From the NCBI RefSeq assembly GCF_013623905.1, contig NZ_JABKDD010000003.1, positions 62,001-126,000 of the forward strand: DNA of 64,000 bases, given 5' to 3'. The translations under genes were made by a program, and so were the position numbers. Shown one piece after another: positions 1 to 8,222 of the stretch; within the stretch, counting starts at the first letter, position 1; each line of letters begins with the position of its first letter. Below the pieces are notes generated by a model. The model had not been told where the DNA came from and ran no database searches. It saw only the letters and a list, made by a program, of their open reading frames with translations. This stretch comes from Brevibacterium sediminis (GTDB taxonomy: Bacteria > Actinomycetota > Actinomycetes > Actinomycetales > Brevibacteriaceae).

Positions 1-392
1 TGATTCTCCGGGTCGAATTTCGGAGAGTCGGGGAACAAGGGGTCTCCCCAGCGGACGATCGGATGCCAGGAGTAGCCTTCGGGGACGACGAATTCGTCGA
101 CCTCATGCTGGACCGGGTCGATGGCGGTGAAGGCCAGACTGCCTGCGGTGGCTGCGGCGGCAGAGCGTGCGGTCGGACTCGGTGCGGTGGTCACTGCGAT
201 GGCCAAGGCACCTGCAGCCGAGGCACCGAGAACCGCGCGACGGCTGAGCTTCGCATTGACGATATCGCGGAAATACCCATTTGCCGATGTGTTGCAGGTG
301 GCCTTGAGGCAGGCGTTGTCGCACTTCAGTGCGCACGTGACGGGGCTGCGCTTGCCACGCACATGGTCGGCCATCGGCAGAAAGGTTCGCAT
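1..392 (-). CDS. PhoX-family phosphatase, N-terminal part (runs off the window)
   Basis: Alkaline phosphatase/phosphodiesterase of the PhoX (DUF839) family, a Tat-exported enzyme that frees phosphate from organic esters. Only the first 130 codons are present; the gene continues beyond base 1. Visible are a Cys-containing start (residues 20-33), the twin-arginine motif SRRAVLG at 50-56, an Ala-rich hydrophobic stretch to about 82, and the conserved entry VVPEGYSWHPIVRWGDP at 102-118. The ATG at 392 has AAGGAG seven bases upstream, which decides the start. Family assignment rests on the Cys-rich leader and the WHPIVRWGD block. No stop is seen because the window ends. Confidence 0.85.
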   Translation of the reverse strand, partial: MRTFLPMADHVRGKRSPVTCALKCDNACLKATCNTSANGYFRDIVNAKLSRRAVLGASAAGALAIAVTTAPSPTARSAAAATAGSLAFTAIDPVQHEVDEFVVPEGYSWHPIVRWGDPLFPDSPKFDPEN

Positions 393-583
393 CGATTCTC
401 TCCTTGTATCGGGTATCTTCCCAGTCCGGGGCCCACCCGGTACAGAGGGCGGAACCGGAAGGACTCACCCGATCGAGACTGTCACCGGCAAGCGGCCCTG
501 GAACTACCCGTCGGTGAATCAGAGGTGAACCCGGAGGGAGGAATGAGTGTCCCGTTCGCCTGTCCCGACCTCGCCTGCAGCAC

Positions 584-1345
584 TCAGCCGAAGTCGACGA
601 GGGCGAGCACTCCCGGGGCGAGGAATCCGACGGCGTCGATGATGACATGCGCCCACACCAACGGCATGAGTCTGCCCTTGCGCAGGAAGTACCAGCCGAA
701 GATGATGCCCATGACGACGTTGCCGATGAACGGGCCGATGCCCTGGTAGAGGTGGTAGCTGGCGCGGAACATCGCCAGGGAGATGATGATCGGCCAGGGC
801 CCGAAGCCCAGCTGCCGCAGTCGCAGCGCCCCGAAGCCGAAGATGAGCACCTCTTCGAGGATTCCGTTCTTCGCGGCCGAGAGCAGCAGCACGGGAATCG
901 TCCACCAATGGTCGCCGAGGTTGGACGGCTGGATCTCGGCAGTGATCCCCAGTGCCCTGCCGCCCGCGTACACCCCGAGGGTGCCGATGCCGATCACGAG
1001 GAAGATGAGTACACCGTGACCGAGGTCGCGCAGTCGGTGCCCGTCGACTCCGAGCCTGATCGGCAGCGGCAGGGCCGGTCGGTCTCGACTGAGCAGGTAG
1101 ATCGCGAGGGCGACGGGCACGAGGGTGAAGCCGATGTCGAGAAGCTGGTAGATCAGGTCGAAGGCCGGCCGGGGCGAGATCGAGGTGTTGAGCTTGGCCT
1201 GGGCGTCGCTGATCGGTCCGCGCGTGGCGATGTCTGCCAGACGGACGATCGCATAGACGGATGCCTGCCCCAGGGACAGGGCCGCAATGAGACCGAGCTC
1301 GAACCACAGGCGCTTTCTCTCCTGTGGTTCGAGCTCGGTCGTCAT
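584..1345 (-). CDS. CPBP-family intramembrane metalloprotease (type II CAAX protease-like)
   Basis: A 253-residue multi-pass membrane protein of the CPBP/Abi family. Hydrophobic segments lie near residues 16-35, 66-85, 110-128, 148-158, 184-193, 203-220 and 235-250. The three intramembrane motifs are visible: a Glu-Glu pair at 164-165 (EEVLIFGF), Arg194 with His198 (FRASYH), and His233 with Asp237 (HVIID). In characterised members these ligate zinc or activate water. Substrate is unknown; bacterial members serve in bacteriocin self-immunity or regulated proteolysis. It is monocistronic between the phosphatase and the RND pump, both on the same strand. Confidence 0.85.
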   Translation of the reverse strand: MTTELEPQERKRLWFELGLIAALSLGQASVYAIVRLADIATRGPISDAQAKLNTSISPRPAFDLIYQLLDIGFTLVPVALAIYLLSRDRPALPLPIRLGVDGHRLRDLGHGVLIFLVIGIGTLGVYAGGRALGITAEIQPSNLGDHWWTIPVLLLSAAKNGILEEVLIFGFGALRLRQLGFGPWPIIISLAMFRASYHLYQGIGPFIGNVVMGIIFGWYFLRKGRLMPLVWAHVIIDAVGFLAPGVLALVDFG

Positions 1346-1369
1346 GGACTCAACTCTAGCCGGGACGGG

Positions 1370-4300
1370 TCAGTGTTTGGGTTCGCCGTCCCCGTCATCA
1401 CGACGCGGCTGCTGGCTGCGCAGGGTGAAGTCCGTTCCCGGCCCATCGCCCCGGATCCCGTCGTAGTCGCGTCCGTAGCTGCCGGTCGGTTCGTCGTCGC
1501 GGCGGTCACCGAGGCGGTCGGCGTCCGTCGACCCACCCGACGTCGAGGCGGCTCTGCCCGAATCCGCGGACGTCGAGTCCGCGGTCGGTGCGGTCGCCAC
1601 GGTGGGGACCTCCCCTTCTGCCTGCGCCAGGGTGTCGTCGGAACCGACGGCAGCGGCCCCGGCACCGGCTGGCACAGCGGCGGTCTCCCGCTCATGTGCC
1701 CGTGCCTCGGCGGCATCGAGGACCTCGCCGCGAGCCATGTTCTTCACGTACTTCTTCTCGGCTCGGCGTTCCTTGACCCCTTCGAGCAGCAGGTAGAGCA
1801 CGGGCACGAGGATGAGCGTGAGCAGCGTCGAGCTGACCAGTCCGCCGATGACGACGATCGCCAGCGGCTTCGAGATGAACACTCCCCCGCCGGTGAGCCC
1901 GAGGGCCATCGGCAGCAGAGCGAAGATCGTGGCGGCCGCAGTCATGAGGATCGGACGGTAACGCAACCTGGCACCGTGGACGATGGCCGTACGCAGATCG
2001 ACCCCGCGGATTCGGAAGTGGTTGATGAGGTCGATGAGCACGATCGCATTCGTCACCACGATGCCGATGAGCATGAGCAGACCGATCATCGACGTCAGCC
2101 CCAGCGGGGTGTCGGTGATGAGCGAGAGCGCAACCGAACCGGTGGCTGCGAACGGGATCGAGACCAGCAGGATCAGCGGCTGCAGCAGCGACTTGAACGT
2201 GGCGACCATGATGACGAACACGATGAGGATCGCCGCGAGCATCGCCAGCCCCAACTGCGAGAACGCTTCGTTCTGCTCCTGGGTGGCACCGCCGGTGTCG
2301 ACGGACACCGTATCCGGCAGGTCCACCTCGTCGAGGGCGGACTGGACCTCGGTCGACACGGCTCCGAGGTCATCGCCTTCCGGAGTCACGGACACGGTGG
2401 TCGAACGCTGCGAATCCGTGTGGCGGATCGTCGGTGCGGTCTTGACCTCCTTGACGTCGGCGACCTCATCGAGTTCGATGAAGCGCGGCTCCGAGGTCAC
2501 AGGAGCACCAGCATTCGGATCGCCGCCTGTCGCACCGGCACCACCGGCCGCACCACCAGCACCGCCTGCGCCGCCGGCACCGCCAGCGCCTCCGCCACCA
2601 CCAGCGTCACCCGAACCTCCGGCACCACCGGCCGCGCCGGCGTCACCTGAGCCACCGGCACCTCCGGCCGCACCACCGGCGCCGCCTGCCGCACCTGCGC
2701 CGGCTCCTCCAGCGGGAGCCGTCTCTTCCGGCTTGCCCGGGATCTTGAGTTCGCGCAGCTTCTCCACGGTGTCGGCATTGCGATCGAAGAGCAGCACCGA
2801 ATGGGAGACATCGTCGATGACGACCTCACCGATCTGCTGGCCATGCATGGCACGCTGCACATACTGGCCGATGGCCGCCTCGGTGAGGTTCTCCTCTGCG
2901 GCCTTCTCATGATCGACCTTGACTTCGATCACGGGCTGGACCGCGGCGGTATCGCTCGTCACCGACTGCGCCGACGATACGCCCTCGAGCTTGTCGCTGA
3001 CCTTGTTCGTCGCGTCCTCGAGTTCTTCGGAATCGGTGGCCGTGAGTGTGACGTCGATGGTCTGCGCACCCGGGGTCGAGCTCTGGCTTGCCACCTCGAC
3101 GTCGCCGGCGCCCTTGAGGCCGTCGAACTGCTTCTGCAGATCTGCGGAGATCGACTGCGCCGAGACTCCGGACTTCGTGTTGACGATATAGGTGCCCGTC
3201 AGCGACGAATCGTCGGTGAAGCCGAACGACGTGCCGCCTAGCGACAACTGGTAGTTGTCGACATCGGATTCGTCGGCGAGGATGTCCTCGACCTTCTTCG
3301 CCTGTTCCGAGGCCTCATCGAGGTCGGTGCCCGGGTCGAAGGTCTGCGAGATCTGCAGTGAGTCCTGCCCGGTGTCGCCGAAGAGCTCTGTCTTCAGCTG
3401 TGGGATCATCGCTCCGGTGCCTGCGAGCACGAGCACGGCGATGAGGATCATGATGATCGGGTGCTTCGTCGAGAACCCGATGGCCGGCATATAGGTCTTC
3501 TGCAGTCGCGTCACCGGCGAATGCATTCCGGCGAGCTCGTCGACCGCTTCCGTTCCGTCTTCGGATTCGCCGTAGCGCGGTCCGCCCGCTGCCACTCCGG
3601 TCGCATCGGTTCGAGTCGTGGCACCGGCCTGTGCGGAGGCATCAGCGCGCGGGAACGATTCGACACTGTCTCGAGGACCGGTGTCCTCGGCTTCGGCACC
3701 GGCAGCGACGAGGTCGCGCTTCCTGTCGGCCTTCTTCGTTTCCTTCTTCTCTGCCCGCCACTGCGACAGCATCGACTTGCGGCTGCGACGGATCTCCGCC
3801 TTCTCCGCACGGGTGAGCTTGACCTTCGCTTCACGCTGACGCAGGAACCAGTACGCGAGGACGGGCACGATCGTCAGTGCCACGAACAGGGACGAGAGCA
3901 GGGCGATGGTCGCGGTCAGGGCGAAGGGCCGGAACATCTCTCCGGTCTGCCCGGTCACGAATGCCAGCGGCAGGAACACGGCCACCGTGGTCAGCGTCGA
4001 TGCGGTGATGGCACCGGCCACTTCGGAGACGGCGGCGAGGATGTTCGAGAACTTGTCGCCGCCGGAGGCGTGGCGTCTGCGGATCGCCTCGATGACGACG
4101 ATGGAGTCGTCGACGACGCGGCCGACGGAGATCGTCAGCGCACCGAGGGTGAGCATGTTGAGGGTCTCCCCGCCCATCCACAACCCGATCATGGCGATGA
4201 GGAGGGAGAGCGGGATGGAGATGGCGGTGATGATCGTCGCCCGCACCGAGAGCAGGAAGACGAGGATGACGAGGACCGCGAAGATCAGGCCCAGCCCACC

Positions 4301-5302
4301 CTCGTTGAGCAGGTCGTGGATGGACTGTTCGATGAACGGGGCCTGGTCGAACGCGGAGACGAACTCCGTGTTGTCACCCATCATCTTCTCGAGTTCGGGC
4401 AGCTTGTCGGCCACCGCGTGAGAGACGTCGACGGTGTTCGCGTCGGATTCCTTCATCACCGACACGGACAGCGAGGGTTCGCCGTTGGTGCGCGAGATCG
4501 ACTCGATCGGCTCGTCGACGAGTTTGACGTCGGCGACGTCGGAGATCTGGATCGGCCCGTCCTTGCCGGAGATGACGAGGTCTTTGATCGCATCGATCGA
4601 GCGGATGCGGGTGCCGACCTCGACCGGGGCCGCGCCGTCGTCGCCCTTGAGCTCACCGGCCGAGGTGGGCACACCGTTGGACTGGAGGATTCCGGCCACC
4701 TCGTCGAGGTTGGCTCCTTCGTCCTCGAGGTCGTCGCGGCGGATGCTGATCTCGACCTGTTTGGTCTTCGCTCCGGCGATCTGGACCTGGGAGACGCCGT
4801 CGACCTTCTTCAGCTCCGGTTCGACGATGTCTTCGAGATTCGCCGCCAGCTGGTCTTCATCGGCATCCGAGGTCACGGACAGGGCGAGCACCGGAATATC
4901 ATCGGTGCCCATCATCATGACGTTCGGTTCGACCCCGTCGGGCAGGGTCGGCTGCACCTGGGAGACGGCGCGCTGCAGGGCACGGACGACGTCATCGGAG
5001 TCGTCGCCGTACTTCGTGCTCACGGTGATCTGCGAACTGCCCGCCGAGGAGGTCGAGGTCATGTCCTCGACCTCGGGCAGTGCGGTCAGCGCCCCTTCGA
5101 GTGGGTCGGTGACTTCGGATTCGACGGCCTCGGGGGTGGCTCCTTCATAGGAGGCGGTGACCGTGGCCTGTGGGTTGTCGAGGGACGGGAAGAGCTCTTG
5201 CTTGAGAGCACCGGCACCGATGACGCCGAAGATGATGGCGACGACGGAGATGAGCGCGATGAGCGCCCGGTTCTTCAGACTCAGCCGGGTCAGGAAACTC
5301 AC
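1370..5302 (-). CDS. RND-family efflux transporter permease (AcrB/SwrC type)
   Basis: Proton-driven inner-membrane pump of about 1,310 residues, larger than the usual 1,030-1,060. It has the duplicated RND layout: N-terminal TM1, an extracytoplasmic domain to about 330, TM2-6 to about 486, then a second half from about 605. The proton-relay Asp pair is at 398-399 (GRVVDDSIVV). Two insertions explain the length: a charged cytoplasmic linker between the halves (487-600) and a nearly pure Gly/Ala tract (864-927) in the second extracytoplasmic domain. An Ala/Thr/Asp-rich tail ends the protein. The open frame extends upstream to 5464, but homology begins at the GTG at 5302 (SFLTRLSLKNR). No membrane-fusion or outer-membrane partner is adjacent, as in Gram-positive SwrC-type pumps. 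Substrate unknown. Confidence 0.88.
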   Translation of the reverse strand: MSFLTRLSLKNRALIALISVVAIIFGVIGAGALKQELFPSLDNPQATVTASYEGATPEAVESEVTDPLEGALTALPEVEDMTSTSSAGSSQITVSTKYGDDSDDVVRALQRAVSQVQPTLPDGVEPNVMMMGTDDIPVLALSVTSDADEDQLAANLEDIVEPELKKVDGVSQVQIAGAKTKQVEISIRRDDLEDEGANLDEVAGILQSNGVPTSAGELKGDDGAAPVEVGTRIRSIDAIKDLVISGKDGPIQISDVADVKLVDEPIESISRTNGEPSLSVSVMKESDANTVDVSHAVADKLPELEKMMGDNTEFVSAFDQAPFIEQSIHDLLNEGGLGLIFAVLVILVFLLSVRATIITAISIPLSLLIAMIGLWMGGETLNMLTLGALTISVGRVVDDSIVVIEAIRRRHASGGDKFSNILAAVSEVAGAITASTLTTVAVFLPLAFVTGQTGEMFRPFALTATIALLSSLFVALTIVPVLAYWFLRQREAKVKLTRAEKAEIRRSRKSMLSQWRAEKKETKKADRKRDLVAAGAEAEDTGPRDSVESFPRADASAQAGATTRTDATGVAAGGPRYGESEDGTEAVDELAGMHSPVTRLQKTYMPAIGFSTKHPIIMILIAVLVLAGTGAMIPQLKTELFGDTGQDSLQISQTFDPGTDLDEASEQAKKVEDILADESDVDNYQLSLGGTSFGFTDDSSLTGTYIVNTKSGVSAQSISADLQKQFDGLKGAGDVEVASQSSTPGAQTIDVTLTATDSEELEDATNKVSDKLEGVSSAQSVTSDTAAVQPVIEVKVDHEKAAEENLTEAAIGQYVQRAMHGQQIGEVVIDDVSHSVLLFDRNADTVEKLRELKIPGKPEETAPAGGAGAGAAGGAGGAAGGAGGSGDAGAAGGAGGSGDAGGGGGAGGAGGAGGAGGAAGGAGATGGDPNAGAPVTSEPRFIELDEVADVKEVKTAPTIRHTDSQRSTTVSVTPEGDDLGAVSTEVQSALDEVDLPDTVSVDTGGATQEQNEAFSQLGLAMLAAILIVFVIMVATFKSLLQPLILLVSIPFAATGSVALSLITDTPLGLTSMIGLLMLIGIVVTNAIVLIDLINHFRIRGVDLRTAIVHGARLRYRPILMTAAATIFALLPMALGLTGGGVFISKPLAIVVIGGLVSSTLLTLILVPVLYLLLEGVKERRAEKKYVKNMARGEVLDAAEARAHERETAAVPAGAGAAAVGSDDTLAQAEGEVPTVATAPTADSTSADSGRAASTSGGSTDADRLGDRRDDEPTGSYGRDYDGIRGDGPGTDFTLRSQQPRRDDGDGEPKH

Positions 5303-5442
5303 GAGGGGGACTTTCTTTGTCGTAGACAGGGCGACGACGCAGAACGCCGACTCAACCAACCATCCTAGTGAGTGTCCCCTGAACCGCACATGAGGAAAAC
5401 CTGACTTTTCGGAACCAGAATCCCGACGCATCGCGTTTCGTG

Positions 5443-5510
5443 CGACAGCTCGGTGAACCGGCAACAGCTCGGTCCGTGCACCGAGCTGTTGCCGGTGCGC
5501 CGAGCTGTCG
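5443..5510 (-). terminator. Nested inverted repeat, probable terminator of the MFS gene
   Basis: An inner perfect 16-bp inverted repeat (5458-5473 with 5480-5495, 6-base loop) sits inside an outer 11-bp pair (5443-5453 with 5500-5510). The core word CAGCTCGG recurs in all four arms. It starts six bases below the MFS stop codon and lies 140 bases upstream of the RND start. There is no strong T-run, so termination is an inference from position and stem strength. Confidence 0.6.
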
Positions 5511-5515
5511 GCAGG

Positions 5516-6769
5516 CTATTGAACGCCGGCCGGTCGGCGGGGACGGGTCTCACGGCCGAAGAACCACAGGCCCGCGGCGACGATGCCGAGGACACCGGTG
5601 AGCAGGAACGCCCACGAGTAGTCGAAGTGATCGACGACGGCTCCGGCGATGATCGGGCCGAGGATGGCTCCGCCGTCGAGGGCCATCTGGTAGCGGGCGA
5701 GCACTCGGCCGCCCTTGCGGTCGCGGCCGATGACGTCGGCGACGGTGGCCTGCTGAGCGGGGTTGGCCAGGCCGGAGCCGATCCCGGCGATGATGGAGAA
5801 GACGAAGAACAGCCAGATCGAATCGATGAAGGCCAGCGCCGCGGTGGTCACGCCGAGGACGAACAGGCCCCATTGGATGAAGGGTTTGCGCCCGACGGTG
5901 TCGGCAAAGCGTCCGACCACCGTCACGGCCGAGGCATTGCCGATGGCGAACATGGTCAGCGCCAGTCCGGCCACGGCGGTATCGGCCTTAAGGGCCTGGA
6001 TGGCGAAGAGCGGGTAGATGGCCACGCGGATGCCCATCGCCGACCAGCCTTGGACAAAGGCGGAGATGAGCGCCGACCGGTAGGCCGAATCCTTCCAGGC
6101 TTCCCGGAAGGACATGACTTCCTGCTGCTGCTTGTCCTTCTCCGCTTCCAGCCGGGCACGCCCGGATTTCGTCGAGGAGCCGAAGGATGCGGTGGAGGCG
6201 AGGAAGACGCGGACGACGATGGCGGCGATGAGCAGACCGACGGCATAGATGATGAACGGAATGCGCATCCCCCATCCGGCCATGGCACCGCCGAGGACGG
6301 GTCCGGCGATATTGCCGACGAGGAATGCGGTCGCATACGTCGACGATGCCTTCGCGCGGGCGTCGATCGGGGCGAGGCGGACGATGAGCGCCATCGCGGA
6401 GACGCTGAACATCGTCGAGCCGATGCCGCCGAGTCCGCGGAAGATCAGCAGCTGCCAGTAGTTCTGAGCGAAGGCGACGGCCGCGGTGGAGGCTGCGACG
6501 ATGAGGAGACCGGTGATGTAGATGCGGCGTTCGCCGAAGGCATCGACGAGGCGCCCGGATGAGGGTGAGAACACGAACCGGAAGAATGCGAACGAGGAGA
6601 CGACGATGGTTGCGGCGGTGACCCCGAAGTCGAAGCTCGCCGCGAACTGCGGCAGGACGGGTGCGATGATTCCGTAGCCCAGGGCAACGATGAAGGCCGC
6701 TGCCACGAGGACATAGATCTCCTTGGGCAGGCGGCGCGTTTCCGGAGTGTCGGTGTCGGGAGTGCTCAC
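5516..6769 (-). CDS. MFS transporter, multidrug/sugar efflux type
   Basis: A 417-residue major-facilitator permease with 12 predicted membrane helices and a charged central loop around 195-230. Motif-A-like sequences occur after TM2 (GRLVDAFGERR) and in the second half (GRFADTVGRKP). The C-terminal half carries GIGSGLANPAQQA, typical of drug-efflux (DHA1-like) branches. Its start overlaps the nitroreductase stop by four bases (ATGA), so it is the last gene of an msrA-nitroreductase-MFS transcript. The exported substrate cannot be told from sequence. Confidence 0.88.
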   Translation of the reverse strand: MSTPDTDTPETRRLPKEIYVLVAAAFIVALGYGIIAPVLPQFAASFDFGVTAATIVVSSFAFFRFVFSPSSGRLVDAFGERRIYITGLLIVAASTAAVAFAQNYWQLLIFRGLGGIGSTMFSVSAMALIVRLAPIDARAKASSTYATAFLVGNIAGPVLGGAMAGWGMRIPFIIYAVGLLIAAIVVRVFLASTASFGSSTKSGRARLEAEKDKQQQEVMSFREAWKDSAYRSALISAFVQGWSAMGIRVAIYPLFAIQALKADTAVAGLALTMFAIGNASAVTVVGRFADTVGRKPFIQWGLFVLGVTTAALAFIDSIWLFFVFSIIAGIGSGLANPAQQATVADVIGRDRKGGRVLARYQMALDGGAILGPIIAGAVVDHFDYSWAFLLTGVLGIVAAGLWFFGRETRPRRPAGVQ

Positions 6770-7653
6770 AGGGTATCGAGGAACTGTTCGGGCTTCGGCA
6801 GGGGGCGAGTGCTCGTGGTCAGGCGCTGTCGGTAGCGTTCGGGGACGGCTCCGATGTAGAACCAGCCCATGAGCAGTTCATGATCGTTCAGGCGGTGGAG
6901 GCGGCGGACCGGTTCGGTGTTCGTCAGGGTTCCCGAGCGCCACATGACTCCCCAGCCGGCTTGCCACAGGGCGAGTTCGAGCAGGTGGCCGGCACCAGCG
7001 GCGGTCGCGTGCTGCTCCCATTCGGGAACCTTGTCATGTTCGACCGGTGAGGAGACGAGGGCGAGCAGAAGTTCGGCCCGCAGCGGCTTCGTATTGGTCT
7101 CGCCGGGTTTGCGGACGACGCCGGCGGCTTCGTCGAGGGCGTCGCCGAGGCGGTGCCGGTCGTCTCCGCGGATGATGAGGAAGCGCCAGGGGCGCAGTGA
7201 CTTGTGGTCGGCGACCGAGGAGATCGATCGGATGATCTCGAGCAGGTCGGAGTCGTTCGGGGTCACCGGGTCGACCTTTGAGATCGACCGTCGGGTGCTC
7301 AGGGCGTGGAGGACGGGATCGGCGACGATGTCGATCGACGACGGCGCTGAGTAGTCGGGACCGCGGCGAGTGGGCGTCACGGCTGAGGTGCGGTCACTCG
7401 CCGAGGCGGCGGCCGCCTCGGTGGGGTGAGCCCCGTCCCGCGGGGACACATCGAACTGTGCGCCCTGGATGTTCTGGGCTTTCTGCGCGGCCAGGCTCTT
7501 CGCCCATGGTCCGGTGTTGCCGTCGAGGAAGTGGGCACGGACGCGGTCTTTCGTCACATCGCAGGCCTTGCCCGAGTCCTTGGACCGTTTGCGGTCCTTG
7601 TGTTTGGACTTCTTGCATCTGTCCTTTTTGTGACTGCCCATCAGCTCACCCAT
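6766..7653 (-). CDS. Nitroreductase-family protein with a basic N-terminal extension
   Basis: FMN-dependent nitroreductase fold, which reduces nitro groups or quinones with NAD(P)H. The recognisable domain begins near residue 105 (ALSTRRSISK) and includes the FMN-binding RPWRFLII at about 149-156. It ends with GWFYIGAVPE. The first 100 residues are unusual: a run of Lys, Arg and His with two Cys (residues 13 and 32), then a Ser/Ala/Thr-rich linker. Two starts are possible, 7653 or the second ATG at 7641, which overlaps the msrA stop in a TGATG junction. The gene is translationally coupled to msrA upstream and the MFS gene downstream, suggesting an oxidative or electrophile stress unit. Confidence 0.8.
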   Translation of the reverse strand: MGELMGSHKKDRCKKSKHKDRKRSKDSGKACDVTKDRVRAHFLDGNTGPWAKSLAAQKAQNIQGAQFDVSPRDGAHPTEAAAASASDRTSAVTPTRRGPDYSAPSSIDIVADPVLHALSTRRSISKVDPVTPNDSDLLEIIRSISSVADHKSLRPWRFLIIRGDDRHRLGDALDEAAGVVRKPGETNTKPLRAELLLALVSSPVEHDKVPEWEQHATAAGAGHLLELALWQAGWGVMWRSGTLTNTEPVRRLHRLNDHELLMGWFYIGAVPERYRQRLTTSTRPLPKPEQFLDTL

Positions 7654-8171
7654 TCGGCGAAGGCGGTGCGGGCCTTGTGCAGTTTCGGGTCGATGATGAC
7701 ACGGCAGTAGCCGTTGTCCGGGTTCGCGGTGTAGAAGTCCTGGTGGACCGCCTCGGCGGGATAGAAGGTACCGAGAGGTTCGAGGGTGGTGACGATCGGA
7801 TCGTCGAACAGGTTCTGCGCGGATTCGATGGCCTCGGCGAAGTGCTGCTTCTCGGTCTCGTCGCGATAGAACATGGCCGACCGGTACTGGGTGCCGACGT
7901 CGTAGCCCTGGCGGTTCAGGCTCGTGGGGTCGTGGCCGGTGAAGAACAGGCCGAGGATGACGTCTTCGGGAACGATGTCGGCGTCGAAGGTCACCTGCAG
8001 GGCTTCGGCATGGCCGGTCATCCCGGAGCAGACCTCACGGTATCCGGGGTTGTCGGTGTGTCCGCCGGTGTAGCCGGAGATCACTTCTCTCACGCCGGTG
8101 GTCCGCTGGTAGACGGCGTCGAGGCACCAGAAGCAGCCGGCGCCGAGGGTGAGGGTACGAAGATCGCTCAT
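7641..8171 (-). CDS. msrA: Peptide-methionine (S)-S-oxide reductase MsrA
   Basis: Repairs the S-epimer of methionine sulfoxide in proteins and free Met. The protein has 176 residues, the usual family length. The catalytic GCFWC motif is at 12-16 (Cys13 nucleophile, Cys16), followed by SGYTGGHTDNPGYREVCSG, the substrate-binding block, at about 32-50. The later GYDVGTQYRS motif is also present. It is first in an overlapping run with a nitroreductase and an MFS exporter. Confidence 0.96.
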   Translation of the reverse strand: MSDLRTLTLGAGCFWCLDAVYQRTTGVREVISGYTGGHTDNPGYREVCSGMTGHAEALQVTFDADIVPEDVILGLFFTGHDPTSLNRQGYDVGTQYRSAMFYRDETEKQHFAEAIESAQNLFDDPIVTTLEPLGTFYPAEAVHQDFYTANPDNGYCRVIIDPKLHKARTAFAEWVS

Positions 8172-8222
8172 GCAACGTATAACGATGACGCGAGCAGGTT
8201 ATTCCCGGCCCCAGCGGTACGA

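Noticed and set aside
647-2650. 667-residue plus-strand frame opposite the CPBP and RND genes
   Set aside because: Composition is Arg/Asp/Gly/His low-complexity typical of antisense frames in GC-rich DNA; the minus strand encodes well-motifed proteins here.
2520-2715. Repeated GCC/ACC pattern that could suggest a CRISPR or tandem satellite
   Set aside because: It is the in-frame Gly/Ala tract of the RND pump; no spacer-repeat periodicity.
3461-5368. 635-residue plus-strand frame opposite the RND pump
   Set aside because: Antisense shadow; no domain, no ribosome site, and it mirrors the conserved RND sequence.
5365-5595. 76-residue frame upstream of the RND gene
   Set aside because: It runs through the nested palindrome and overlaps the MFS end; no recognisable protein feature.
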